DNA of 51,377 nt from Bacteroidia bacterium (lineage in GTDB: Bacteria > Bacteroidota > Bacteroidia > Bacteroidales > UBA932). The DNA lies in NCBI GenBank assembly GCA_030537315.1, contig JAUNNZ010000012.1, positions 1 through 51,377 on the forward strand, given 5' to 3'. This document shows positions 7,954-16,448 of this stretch, piece by piece (position 1 is the stretch's first letter; each line of letters begins with the position of its first letter). Below the pieces are notes generated by a model. The model did not search any database. It was given only the letters and a program-made list of their open reading frames with translations, and was not told the DNA's origin. A program made the position numbers and the translations under genes.

Positions 7954-7985
7954 AAAAAATCCGCCGCCCTGTTTATGGGCGACGG
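7954..7985 (-). terminator. Hairpin plus U6 immediately before trxA
   Basis: Read on the minus strand, CCGTCGCCC (7985-7977) pairs with GGGCGGCGG (7969-7961) over 9 bp with one G-U, around a 7-base loop. One A, six T and then the trxA ATG follow. It has the form of an intrinsic terminator for the RND operon. The predicted trxA transcription start (7985) coincides with its first base, so it may also be the trxA leader. Confidence 0.75.
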
Positions 7986-7988
7986 ATA

Positions 7989-8019
7989 CAAATATACGAA
8001 AATTAATAGCAATTTTCAA
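7989..8019 (-). promoter_or_regulatory. trxA promoter
   Basis: On the minus strand, TTG at 8019-8017, a 20-base spacer and TATATTTG at 7996-7989 match the Bacteroidota consensus TTG-N19-21-TAnnTTTG. It overlaps the last codons and stop of the PG0541-like gene. The predicted +1 is about 7985. Confidence 0.7.
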
Positions 8020-8296
8020 TATTCCAGACGAAGGCCCTCAACCCAAGGTCCGGAGCGGCTTCATCCTTTGCCTTGATCTGCGCCAGTATGGGCTCCACCT
8101 TTTCGTCCTTCACCATAGCCAGGATAGCATGATTCAGAATCGGCCATGCGTGGTTGTCAAGGTGCGGCTCCCCATTGAACGAGCCCTTCCCCTGAACGTC
8201 GATCCATCTTGTATAGCCTCTAAGGTTCAGGCTTTCCAGCACTTCAACGATCTCTTCGTTGTAAGCCTGGTTATATGCTATGAATACTGCTTTCAT
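8003..8296 (-). CDS. PG0541-family protein of the RND operon
   Basis: A 97-residue soluble protein of the PG0541 type, a PII-like ferredoxin-fold family encoded directly behind RND pumps in Bacteroidota (named after the P. gingivalis gene). Recognisable features are the Met-Lys-Ala-Val-Phe-Ile-Ala-Tyr start, the Gly-Tyr-Thr-Arg-Trp segment and the Gly-Glu-Pro-His-Leu-Asp-Asn-His-Ala-Trp-Pro motif near residue 42. A regulatory or sensing role on the transporter is assumed from the fold and context, not shown. Its start overlaps the pump stop as ATGA, and the terminator-like hairpin at 7954-7985 closes the operon. Confidence 0.85.
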   Translation of the reverse strand: MKAVFIAYNQAYNEEIVEVLESLNLRGYTRWIDVQGKGSFNGEPHLDNHAWPILNHAILAMVKDEKVEPILAQIKAKDEAAPDLGLRAFVWNIENCY

Positions 8297-11200
8297 TTTG
8301 CAAGTTTCTTTTGTTTACGTTGATCCATCTTCATACAGAATGCGCAATATACCGCAGGGATAAGCACAAGCGTGATGAGAGTTGAGATTGTAAGACCCCA
8401 GCAGACCGTTATACCGAGAGACTGCCACATTTCCGCACCTTCACCATGACCGATGGCCATAGGGACCATACCGAGAACTGTGGTGAGGGTTGTCATAAGG
8501 ATAGGGCGCAGACGGCTGCGGGCTGCGGTGACTGATGCGTCACGGATGTTCATTCCCCTTTCACGCAGGATGATCGTGTAGTCGATAAGCACGATACCGT
8601 TCTTCACGACGATACCGAGAAGGATGATGATACCGATCATTGCCATCATACCCAGCGCGGTGCCTGTAACCCAGAATCCGAGCAGAACGCCGGTGGCTGC
8701 GAACGGCACACTGAACATGATGACGAACGGAGCGAGGAAGTCCTCGAACTGGGACGCCATGACCATGTAGACAAGGATGATGATGAGGATGATGAGGATA
8801 AGCATATCACCGAACATCTCCTGCTGGTCCTCATAATCACCCGCGATTTCGATCTGGATGGTGGATGGGATTTCCGTCCTGGCTATGATTTCCTGAGCAG
8901 ACTCGACCGCATCGGAAAGCGAAGCCTTCTTGGCTACTATGCCCGTGATGGTGATGAGACGCTCACGGTCCTTGCGCTGGATTGTAGGAGGCACGAGGGT
9001 TTCCTTTACTGTACCGAGCTCTTTCATCCTGACCGCCTTTCCGGCAGGATTCGTGACGATGATGTTTTCAAGGTCCTCGACGCTGGTGCGGAATTCCGGA
9101 GCATAGCGTACGCGGATATAGTACTCCTCACCGTCCTCACGATAGAGGGATGCGAGCTGGCCGCTCATGGCTGCGCTGAATACGGCACCTGCGGTGGATG
9201 AGTTCAGGCCGTTGAGCGCGAGCTTGGTACGGTCGAAATCCATCTGGAATTCAGGTGTATATTCGTCACGGCTGAGCGTGACCTGAGCATAGGACTTCTT
9301 GTCCTTGAGCATTTCTGCCTGCAGCGCCTTGGCGACGACGTCAGTCTCGGCAAAGTCATATCCATAAACCTCAACCTTGACTGATGAAGCGCCGCCCATT
9401 CCGCCGCCACCTTCAGTCACCGTGGCTCTGCGGATTTCAGGATACTGCGCAAGAACGTCGCGCACGACATCGGCCAGTTCGGAAGACGTACGGTCACGTG
9501 TGCTGCTGGTGCCGATGGCGAGAGTAAGCGATATGATGTGCGTACCGTTTGACTGAATGCTGGCGAAGAGGTTGTCGGAATCGGCCTGACCGAAGGTAAC
9601 GTTGATCTTGCTTGCTTCAGGCACGGCTTCCTTGACCTTTTCGTAGATGTCAAATGCAAACTCACGCGACACTTCCTGGGCGGTACCCATAGGAAGTTCG
9701 ATGGTCGCAGAAAGACGGTCGGAGTCACCGCGAGGGAAGAACTCCGTCTTCATGCTCGGCAGGAATGCGACCAGAGAAAGCGCAAACACTGCGGCGAAAC
9801 CCCAGATCACGAGCTTGCGGCGCTTGGTCGCCCAACGGATGACGTGGCCATAGCCGCGGCTGATCCAGTCGATGAATCTGTTGATAGGCTCGAAGATCGC
9901 CATATAGGCCTTGCCGTGCTTGACATCAGACTTGAGCCAGCGTGAACAGAGCATAGGGACAAGCGTGAGTGCCGCTGTAGTGGAAACGATCATGATGATT
10001 GACACGATCCAGCCGAGCTGCTTGAACATTATGCCGGCCATACCGCTCAGCATTGTGAGAGGCAGGAACACGCAGAGCATTGTGAGTGTGGATGCAATAA
10101 CCGAAATACCTACCTCACCGGTGCCATATATTGCCGCCTCCTTAGGTTTCTCGCCGTTTTCTATGTGTTTTGTGACGGTTTCCAATACAACGATCGCATC
10201 GTCCACGACCATACCGATCGCAATCGCGAGGGCGGACATTGATACGATGTTGAGGGTATTGCCGGTTGCAAAAAGATATACGAGCGATGCAAGGAGGGCG
10301 ATAGGGATCGACAGGATGATGATAACCGTCGATTTCCAGCTTCCGAGGAATATGAACACTATCAATCCGACCACCAGGAAGGTGATGAGGATGGTCTCGA
10401 AAAGGGACTTGATGGTGTTGATGATCTCAATGGAACCATCAGTGAGGATGTCAACCTGTATATCTGAAGGCAGATCCTTTTCGATCTTCTTCAGTTCCTT
10501 CTTCACACCCTTGATGATGTTTACGGTATTGCCGCCCGTCTGCTTCTGGATCGTGATTCTCGCGGCACGCTCACCATTGGTGTAGGACTCCTGCTCACGC
10601 TCCTGGTTGCCGTCGTGGATGTAGGCCACGTCGCGGAGATAAACGGTGCGGCCGGACGATGTTCCCACGACTACGTCAAGCAATTCGCTCGGGTCGTTGA
10701 ATTCCTTCTGCACGCGCAGCGTGTAGGTCTCGGAGCCGATATCGATATTGCCGGAAGGCAGGTTGCGGTTCTCGGAGCCGATAATGCCTGCGACCGTAGC
10801 TATACTGAGATTGTATGCCTGGAGCTTATTAGGGTCGCAGTAAACCATAATCTCACGTGTAGGTGCACCGGAAACCGATACGGTACCTACGCCGGGCACA
10901 CGGGCGAGAGGTGTGGCCAGACGGTCGTCGAGAATCTTGTCGAGACCGGCGGAGCTTTCCTTTGCCGATGCGGTCAGGGTCAAGATAGGCATATCGTCTG
11001 CGCTGAACTTGAAAATGGTAGGCTGCGAAGCCCCGTCAGGGAGCTGACTGGTAATCATTCCAAGTTTGTCGCGGACGTTGTTGGTCGCCTCATCCATATC
11101 GATACCGTACTCGAAACGGAGAGTCAGGAGCGAGATGTTCTCCTTGGACTGGCTGTTGAGCTCCTTGAGGTTTTCCACACTGTTCAGCGCATTCTCAAGA

Positions 11201-11397
11201 GGCCTGGTCAGGTTCGTTTCGATATCTGCCGCGTTGGCTCCCTGATACGAAGACATCACGATGATGACGTTGGCCTCGAATTCAGGCAGCTGCGCAATCG
11301 ATGTCTTGATGAGGGCGAAGATACCGAATACCATACACGCGATGAATACCAGCGCGGTGGTAACGGGGTTGTTGACTGCTTTTTTGTAAATGCTCAT
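8293..11397 (-). CDS. RND efflux pump inner-membrane permease (AcrB/HAE-1 type)
   Basis: Proton-driven pump of a tripartite efflux system, 1,034 residues, the normal length. TM1 is near residues 13-32, a periplasmic porter domain follows, and the TM4 proton-relay motif Gly-Met-Val-Val-Asp-Asp-Ala-Ile-Val-Val has both aspartates (399, 400). The second half repeats the layout, with the Leu-Gly-Ile-Val-Val-Lys-Asn-Gly-Ile segment aligned to TM10. These residues point to hydrophobic or amphiphilic drug export rather than the metal-export branch, but the substrate cannot be read from sequence. The start codon overlaps the adaptor stop (TAATG) and the stop overlaps the PG0541-like gene. Confidence 0.93.
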   Translation of the reverse strand: MSIYKKAVNNPVTTALVFIACMVFGIFALIKTSIAQLPEFEANVIIVMSSYQGANAADIETNLTRPLENALNSVENLKELNSQSKENISLLTLRFEYGIDMDEATNNVRDKLGMITSQLPDGASQPTIFKFSADDMPILTLTASAKESSAGLDKILDDRLATPLARVPGVGTVSVSGAPTREIMVYCDPNKLQAYNLSIATVAGIIGSENRNLPSGNIDIGSETYTLRVQKEFNDPSELLDVVVGTSSGRTVYLRDVAYIHDGNQEREQESYTNGERAARITIQKQTGGNTVNIIKGVKKELKKIEKDLPSDIQVDILTDGSIEIINTIKSLFETILITFLVVGLIVFIFLGSWKSTVIIILSIPIALLASLVYLFATGNTLNIVSMSALAIAIGMVVDDAIVVLETVTKHIENGEKPKEAAIYGTGEVGISVIASTLTMLCVFLPLTMLSGMAGIMFKQLGWIVSIIMIVSTTAALTLVPMLCSRWLKSDVKHGKAYMAIFEPINRFIDWISRGYGHVIRWATKRRKLVIWGFAAVFALSLVAFLPSMKTEFFPRGDSDRLSATIELPMGTAQEVSREFAFDIYEKVKEAVPEASKINVTFGQADSDNLFASIQSNGTHIISLTLAIGTSSTRDRTSSELADVVRDVLAQYPEIRRATVTEGGGGMGGASSVKVEVYGYDFAETDVVAKALQAEMLKDKKSYAQVTLSRDEYTPEFQMDFDRTKLALNGLNSSTAGAVFSAAMSGQLASLYREDGEEYYIRVRYAPEFRTSVEDLENIIVTNPAGKAVRMKELGTVKETLVPPTIQRKDRERLITITGIVAKKASLSDAVESAQEIIARTEIPSTIQIEIAGDYEDQQEMFGDMLILIILIIILVYMVMASQFEDFLAPFVIMFSVPFAATGVLLGFWVTGTALGMMAMIGIIILLGIVVKNGIVLIDYTIILRERGMNIRDASVTAARSRLRPILMTTLTTVLGMVPMAIGHGEGAEMWQSLGITVCWGLTISTLITLVLIPAVYCAFCMKMDQRKQKKLAK

Positions 11398-12425
11398 TAT
11401 CTAACCTCCACTTTATCTCCAGCCCTGAGCAGTGAATGTCCTTTGACAACGATTGTTTCATCGCCGTCAAGTCCCTCAAGGACTTCGAATTTATTGTCAT
11501 AATGACGGCCGAGAGTCACGACCTTGATGCTTACGGTATTGTCAGGATTGAGTACAAAAACCTGCCTTGTACCGGCACCCTGCATCTTGACCGCCGCCTG
11601 GTCAGGAATCACGATATTCTCGACGGAACCGAAATCCACGGTAGCGCGCGCGAACATTCCCGGACGGAGTTCACGCTTTTCGTTGCGCACCTGCACTTCG
11701 ACATTGAAGGTATGGGTCGCAGCATCCATCGTAGGGTAGATGCGGACGATGGAACCGACATAGGAATTGCCAGGAAGGGCGTCAGCGGTGACGGTGACCT
11801 TGTCACCCTTTTTCACCTTGGTGTAGTCGCTTTCTGAAATAGGCACGAGAAGCTTGACCGGAGTAATCTGCTGCACTGTGTAGAGCGGCTGGCTCATACC
11901 GTACATATCGCCGCGGTCATAGTTGCGGGCTGTTACGACACCGGAAATCGGAGAACGGAGGACGGTGTTCTCAAGCAGGTTCTCGTAAGATCTTTTTGAC
12001 ACGTTGTAATTGAGTTCGAGTGCATCGAAGTCGGACTGCGAGATTCCGCCCTCGTCAAAAAGCTGCTTTACACGGTTGAGTTCATCCTCTGAATTCTTCA
12101 GACGGAGTCTTGCCTGTTCGAGGTTGGAACCGTCCATCTCCGCCAGAATCTGGCCGGCGGACACGAAGTCACCGATCTCGGCGTTGATCTTCACGATGCG
12201 GGCTCCGTTCTGAGGAGCGATGTTGTTGACTATGTTGGCCTGAACGGTCGATGAATAGACATTGGCGTAAGGCACGTTCTCCCTGCTCACGCTGGCGACC
12301 TCGACTATAGGTGTCTTAACTTCCCCGGCGGCGGCTTCTTCACCACCATTGTTGTTTCCGCAGGCGACAGCGCAGAGAAGTACGGCGGCCGCGCCTGTAA
12401 TTTTCAAAATATTATTCATTGTCAT
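11397..12425 (-). CDS. RND periplasmic adaptor (membrane fusion) lipoprotein
   Basis: Links the inner-membrane pump to the outer-membrane channel. The 342-residue protein has a lipoprotein signal ending Leu-Cys-Ala-Val-Ala-Cys (Cys22). The lipoyl half-motifs flank a short coiled-coil hairpin with Leu-Arg-Leu-Lys-Asn-Ser-Glu-Asp-Glu-Leu repeats, and beta-barrel and membrane-proximal domains end in Asp-Lys-Val-Glu-Val-Arg. The length is typical. It overlaps the TolC-like gene by 14 bases and the pump by one. An ATG at 12419 is an equally possible start. Confidence 0.92.
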   Translation of the reverse strand: MTMNNILKITGAAAVLLCAVACGNNNGGEEAAAGEVKTPIVEVASVSRENVPYANVYSSTVQANIVNNIAPQNGARIVKINAEIGDFVSAGQILAEMDGSNLEQARLRLKNSEDELNRVKQLFDEGGISQSDFDALELNYNVSKRSYENLLENTVLRSPISGVVTARNYDRGDMYGMSQPLYTVQQITPVKLLVPISESDYTKVKKGDKVTVTADALPGNSYVGSIVRIYPTMDAATHTFNVEVQVRNEKRELRPGMFARATVDFGSVENIVIPDQAAVKMQGAGTRQVFVLNPDNTVSIKVVTLGRHYDNKFEVLEGLDGDETIVVKGHSLLRAGDKVEVR

Positions 12426-13899
12426 ATGTATTATTCAATTGAACATTTCCGTTGTCATCGATGAAGTCTGCGCCCAGGACCTGTTCAAGGTCGGCCTTGG
12501 CAGAGATGAACGAATATATCGACTGGGAAGCGGAAAGCCTGGCCTGGATAAGGGCAAGCTCCGCAGAGTCAAGGTCGGTGAGCGTGCTGCGTCCCACAAG
12601 GTAGGACTTCTGCGCGATGTCGAAAGCCTTCTCGGCCGTCTCGATGGCGCTGAGAGCCGAATTATAGCTCTTCATCTGAGTGTCCATCGTGTTGAGATAC
12701 TGTCGTATGCTGATCTTGAGCTGACGCTCGGTGTTTGCCTTCTGGAGATCAAGCTCATTAGCCTGAATCCTGGCCTGCTTGATAGCGGTGGCACGCTTTC
12801 CGCCAGAGAAGATCGGAATGCTGAGGCTCAGGCCTGCAAAAGAATACGGGCTCCAGTTGTACTCGCTGAACTTGAAGTCATTGGTCATGGCATTGACCGT
12901 GTATGAGAAAGAAGCCGCAAGGGTTGGGATATTGGCGTTCTTCTGAAGTTTGATCGTGCTGGCGAGCTGCTCTGCCTGGATGGCGAGCTGGCGCATCGTA
13001 GAGTTGCGGTCAAGTTCCATATTGCCGAGTTCGGTGGCGTCGTAGAGCATATGGCCGGCCCAGTCGCTCAATTTACCCGCAATGTCGATGTTTGCTTCCA
13101 GATCGACACCCATCACGGCCTTGAGCTGCCAGAGGGATAGTATCACGTTGCTTTCCGCGTCGTAGACGCTTGGAATTGCGTTGGCAACGGAAGTCTTTGC
13201 CCTGGTGAGGTCGAGCTCGGAGGCTCGCTGGGCATTGTATTTCTTCTGGGTCTGTTCGAGGTTGCGGACGGCGTTTTCATAAGAGAACTTGTTGAGTTCC
13301 AGAACCTCGCGGGCAAGAAGGCATGCGAAATATGCCTGCTTTACCTGTGTGACGGTCTGGAGTCGGGAACTGCGCGCCTTTTCAACCGCAAGTTCGACGT
13401 CCATATCGGAAATCTTGAGCGACTCCCAAAGCTGGGCGTTGACGAGAGGCATGGACGCAGAGACTCCGTAGCTCCAGGTATTCCAGCGGCCCACTTCGAT
13501 TCCGCCGCCGGACTTGGCCCCTGAAGATGAACCAGAGCCGGAAGATGCCCCCGCATCGGCACCGCTAGAAGCACCTGCGCCGCCGGTCAGGCTGGACATG
13601 TCAAAGTCCATATACATCACCTGCTTCTTGATTGTACGCTGGTAAGAAGCAGAGCCCGAGACTTGAGGATAAAGCGCCGAATATGTTCCTTTCCTGGCAT
13701 ATCCCGTACGTTTGATTTCCATATCCGCCACCTTGACGGACACGTTCTCGCTCAGCGCTATCTCCAGCGCCTGTTCGAGAGAGATGATTGTTGGCGCCGC
13801 AGTCGTATCCCGGTTTTCAGCCAATGCCGCATCCTGGGCAAAAAGCCCGGAAATGTTTAAAAACAGCAGCGCTGCGACGGTGATCATTGATTTTTTCAT
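12412..13899 (-). CDS. TolC-family outer-membrane efflux protein
   Basis: Outer-membrane channel of the RND system, 495 residues. A signal peptide (1-21, ending Gly-Leu-Phe-Ala-Gln) is followed by two repeated halves of long helices and strands typical of the OEP family. An unusual low-complexity Ser/Gly/Ala insert sits at residues 102-133, in the position of the first extracellular loop between two beta-strands. It is first in its operon. The likely -7 box is 80 bases upstream, leaving a long leader of about 77 nt with a GC-rich stem and T5 run. Confidence 0.92.
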   Translation of the reverse strand: MKKSMITVAALLFLNISGLFAQDAALAENRDTTAAPTIISLEQALEIALSENVSVKVADMEIKRTGYARKGTYSALYPQVSGSASYQRTIKKQVMYMDFDMSSLTGGAGASSGADAGASSGSGSSSGAKSGGGIEVGRWNTWSYGVSASMPLVNAQLWESLKISDMDVELAVEKARSSRLQTVTQVKQAYFACLLAREVLELNKFSYENAVRNLEQTQKKYNAQRASELDLTRAKTSVANAIPSVYDAESNVILSLWQLKAVMGVDLEANIDIAGKLSDWAGHMLYDATELGNMELDRNSTMRQLAIQAEQLASTIKLQKNANIPTLAASFSYTVNAMTNDFKFSEYNWSPYSFAGLSLSIPIFSGGKRATAIKQARIQANELDLQKANTERQLKISIRQYLNTMDTQMKSYNSALSAIETAEKAFDIAQKSYLVGRSTLTDLDSAELALIQARLSASQSIYSFISAKADLEQVLGADFIDDNGNVQLNNTYDNE

Positions 13900-13979
13900 A
13901 TTATAAACATGTAATTTTCAACAAATTAACCACTACAAAAAGCGTACCCGCGCGTATAGCGCACGAATATAGGGGGCTG

Positions 13980-14016
13980 CAAAGGTAGACATTAATTTGA
14001 GATTTTTGTATATTTG
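13980..14016. promoter_or_regulatory. Divergent promoters: RND operon (-) and lgt (+)
   Basis: On the minus strand TACCTTTG (13987-13980) is the likely -7 box of the TolC-like gene, with +1 about 13976. On the plus strand TATATTTG (14009-14016) is the likely -7 box of lgt, with +1 about 14020 and a leader near 19 nt. No good -33 TTG is seen for either. Confidence 0.5.
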
Positions 14017-14038
14017 TAATTCCGAAAAGAATGACAAT

Positions 14039-14887
14039 ATGACCAATTTGCTATTCGTGCACTGGGACGTCAACCCGTTCCTCATTCAGATAGGCCACCT
14101 TGGCATAAGATGGTATTCACTGCTGTTCGTGGGCGGTTTTATCCTCGGATGGTTCCTTTTCAGGTCATTTATGAGAAGGGAAAGAGTGGACGAAAACATT
14201 CTTGACCCGTTGCTTTATACTCTACTTATTGCAACGATTGTGGGGGCCAGACTCGGTCACTGCATCTTCTATCAGCCTGACTACTACTTCGGAAGCTGGA
14301 CCGGATTCCTGGAGATATTCCAGCCTTGGAAAGGCGGACTCGCCAGCCACGGCGGCGCCATCGCCCTGATTCTCGCAATGATATGGTACGCTAAAAAATA
14401 TGGCGGTAAAAACGGATTCGATTATCTCTGGGTCATGGACCGCCTGTGCATAACCGTGGCGTTCGCCGGGTGCATGATACGCCTTGGCAACCTTTTCAAT
14501 TCCGAGATCTACGGTGACGTCACCAGCCTTCCATGGGGATTCATCTTCGACCTGCGCGGAGAAACCGAGCCGAAGCACCCTACACAATTGTATGAGGCAC
14601 TCTCTTACCTTATCATCGGCCTCATAATGGTGTGGATATACAGGAACCGTCTGGAAAAGGTCCATCGCGGATTCTTCTTCGGATTTTTCATCCTCACCTG
14701 TTTCGGGATGCGTTTCATCATCGAGTTCATCAAAGAGCCTCAGGTCGAGTTCGAAAAGAATATGCTTCTCGACCAGGGCCAGCTCCTCTCCATCCCGTTC
14801 ATCATCGCCGGCATAGTTCTGCTGATCTACTCATCCAGGAAGAAGATCCCTTCCGCCGCAGACGGCTACTACCGCAAGAAGAAATAG
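14039..14887 (+). CDS. lgt: Prolipoprotein diacylglyceryl transferase
   Basis: Transfers diacylglycerol from phosphatidylglycerol to the lipobox cysteine of prolipoproteins, the first step of lipoprotein maturation; the window encodes many such substrates. The 282-residue inner-membrane protein has about seven hydrophobic segments. Key motifs are Gly-Gly-Leu-Ala-Ser-His-Gly-Gly (99-106), with the essential His104, and the signature Arg-Leu-Gly-Asn-Leu-Phe-Asn-Ser-Glu (148-156). The frame is open from 13997, but the -7 box lies inside that extension, so the ATG at 14039 is used. A strong hairpin follows. Confidence 0.93.
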   Translation: MTNLLFVHWDVNPFLIQIGHLGIRWYSLLFVGGFILGWFLFRSFMRRERVDENILDPLLYTLLIATIVGARLGHCIFYQPDYYFGSWTGFLEIFQPWKGGLASHGGAIALILAMIWYAKKYGGKNGFDYLWVMDRLCITVAFAGCMIRLGNLFNSEIYGDVTSLPWGFIFDLRGETEPKHPTQLYEALSYLIIGLIMVWIYRNRLEKVHRGFFFGFFILTCFGMRFIIEFIKEPQVEFEKNMLLDQGQLLSIPFIIAGIVLLIYSSRKKIPSAADGYYRKKK

Positions 14888-14894
14888 CATATCC

Positions 14895-14932
14895 AAAAAA
14901 AGAGAGAAGACAGCCGTCTTCTCTCTTTTTTT
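14895..14932. terminator. Bidirectional terminator between lgt and tRNA-Pro
   Basis: A perfect 17-bp stem (14895-14911 with 14916-14932) around the loop AGCC starts with A7 and ends with T7. It can therefore act for lgt on the plus strand and for the tRNA on the minus strand. Confidence 0.88.
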
Positions 14933-14933
14933 G

Positions 14934-15007
14934 TCGGGGTACTGTGACTCGAACACAGGACCCTCTGGTCCCAAACCAGATGCGCTAGCCAACTGCGCCA
15001 CACCCCG
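14934..15007 (-). tRNA. tRNA-Pro (TGG anticodon)
   Basis: A complete 74-nt cloverleaf on the minus strand. The acceptor CGGGGTG pairs with TACCCCG plus discriminator A. The anticodon stem TCTGG/CCAGA holds the loop TTTGGGA with anticodon TGG, and a GTTCGAG T-loop is present. The 3' CCA is not encoded. Confidence 0.95.
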
Positions 15008-15075
15008 GATTCCCGAATTGGGACTGCAAATATAAACCCCTTTTGCGAAAAAACAAAATTCTCACCGATTTTTTA

Positions 15076-15083
15076 TATCTTTG
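15076..15083 (+). promoter_or_regulatory. -7 box of the lolD-like gene
   Basis: TATCTTTG lies 5 bases before the ATG at 15089. With the usual phylum spacing the +1 would be about 15087, giving a leader of about 2 nt. Confidence 0.55.
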
Positions 15084-15088
15084 GCCTG

Positions 15089-15742
15089 ATGATAATAGAG
15101 GCGGTAAACATACACAAATCCTTCGGCACCCTCGAGGTGCTGAAAGGCGTCGATTTCAGTGTCGACAAGGGCGAGGTTGTCTCGATAATGGGCGCGTCCG
15201 GTGCGGGCAAAACCACCCTGCTTCAGATCCTTGGCACGCTCTCGACTCCCGACAGCGGATCGCTGTACATCGAAGGCCAGGACATACTCAAACTTGCGGG
15301 AGACGAACTCGCCGGCTTCCGCGGCCGCCGCATAGGTTTCGTTTTTCAGGCACACCACCTGCTGCCTGAATTCACCGCGCTGGAGAACGTGATGATTCCG
15401 GCGCTTATTGCCGGAAAGTGCAGAAAAGAGGCGCAGGAGCGTGCGGAAACGCTCCTGAAAGAAGTCGGCCTGGCCGAACGCGCCGGCCACAAACCGGCAG
15501 AAATGTCAGGTGGCGAACAGCAGCGCGCGGCAATAGCCAGGGCGCTGGTGAACGAACCTTCGGTGCTCTTTGCCGACGAACCTACCGGCAACCTCGATTC
15601 CGCCACCAAACAAGAGATACACAAACTGATTTTCGACCTCCGCGACCGTCTCGGACAGACGACGGTCATCGTGACACATGACCCGGAACTTGCAGCACTT
15701 TGCGACCGGACCGTCACGATGCGCGACGGCAGGTTCGTATAG
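15089..15742 (+). CDS. lolD: ABC transporter ATP-binding protein, LolD-like
   Basis: A 217-residue ATPase of the LolD/MacB subfamily. Walker A is Gly-Ala-Ser-Gly-Ala-Gly-Lys-Thr (35-42), the Q-loop is Val-Phe-Gln (85-87), the signature is Ser-Gly-Gly-Glu-Gln-Gln (140-145), and Walker B is [12 protein letters not shown] (159-170). In the Lol system it powers release of lipoproteins from the inner membrane, which would fit near lgt. No LolC/E permease is encoded here, so the assignment among LolD, FtsE-like and MacB-like ATPases is by similarity only. trmN6 follows after 10 bases. Confidence 0.82.
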   Translation: MIIEAVNIHKSFGTLEVLKGVDFSVDKGEVVSIMGASGAGKTTLLQILGTLSTPDSGSLYIEGQDILKLAGDELAGFRGRRIGFVFQAHHLLPEFTALENVMIPALIAGKCRKEAQERAETLLKEVGLAERAGHKPAEMSGGEQQRAAIARALVNEPSVLFADEPTGNLDSATKQEIHKLIFDLRDRLGQTTVIVTHDPELAALCDRTVTMRDGRFV

Positions 15743-15752
15743 GGATACTTCC

Positions 15753-16448
15753 ATGCCCGAATTCCGCTTCAAGCAATTTTCAGTCCGTCAGGACAACTCG
15801 GCCCTCAAGGTCGGGACGGACGCCGTGCTGCTCGGCGCGGCGATGACCGTCAGCCCTGCTGACAGGAATCTTCTGGACGTAGGCACAGGCACGGGGGTGA
15901 TAGCCCTTATGGCTGCACAGCGCTGTCCGGAAGCAGAAATCATCGCATTGGAGATAGACGGGCCTTCGGCCGGCGAGGCCGCCTTCAATTTCGCCGCCTC
16001 CCCCTGGTCTTCACGCCTGCAGGCCATCTGCACCCCACTTCAGGCATATGCCCCTCCCGGCAAATTTGACCTGATTTTCTCAAATCCGCCATATTTCGAC
16101 AGCTCCCTGAAAAACCCCGACGAACGCGAGACGGCCGCGCGCCACACGGTCTCGCTTTCATATGGCGACATCTTCGCATTCGCGTCTGAATGGCTCACGC
16201 CGGAAGGGCGGCTTTCCCTTATCCTTCCATCGGACTGCGAACGCCAGCTGCTGCGCACAGCCGCCTCTTTCGGGTTGTTCCCGTTCCACATCCTGCGCAT
16301 CCGCACAACAGCGGCAAAAGCGCCAAAAAGGCTGATGACCGAATTCAGCCGCAGCCGCACAGAAACCACGGAAAACGAACTGACCCTCCAGGATGGTCCT
16401 GAAAGGTCAGCCGATTATGCAGCGCTTACGCGCGAATTCTATCTCTAG
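15753..16448 (+). CDS. trmN6: tRNA1(Val) (adenine-37-N6)-methyltransferase family protein
   Basis: A SAM-dependent N6-adenine methyltransferase of the YfiC/TrmN6 family, 231 residues. The SAM motif Asp-Val-Gly-Thr-Gly-Thr-Gly-Val-Ile is at 42-50, and the catalytic Asn-Pro-Pro-Tyr, specific for exocyclic amino groups, at 111-114. The ATG at 15753 is chosen because the longer frame would overlap the end of the ABC gene and add residues foreign to the family. It is probably cotranscribed with the lolD-like gene. Its TAG stop shares the palindrome CTAG with the stop of the convergent tkt gene. Confidence 0.87.
   Translation: MPEFRFKQFSVRQDNSALKVGTDAVLLGAAMTVSPADRNLLDVGTGTGVIALMAAQRCPEAEIIALEIDGPSAGEAAFNFAASPWSSRLQAICTPLQAYAPPGKFDLIFSNPPYFDSSLKNPDERETAARHTVSLSYGDIFAFASEWLTPEGRLSLILPSDCERQLLRTAASFGLFPFHILRIRTTAAKAPKRLMTEFSRSRTETTENELTLQDGPERSADYAALTREFYL

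Noticed and set aside
13900-13979. Riboswitch or attenuator in the long leader of the RND operon
   Set aside because: Only a 5-bp GC stem and a T5 run some bases later are visible; no known riboswitch core was recognised.
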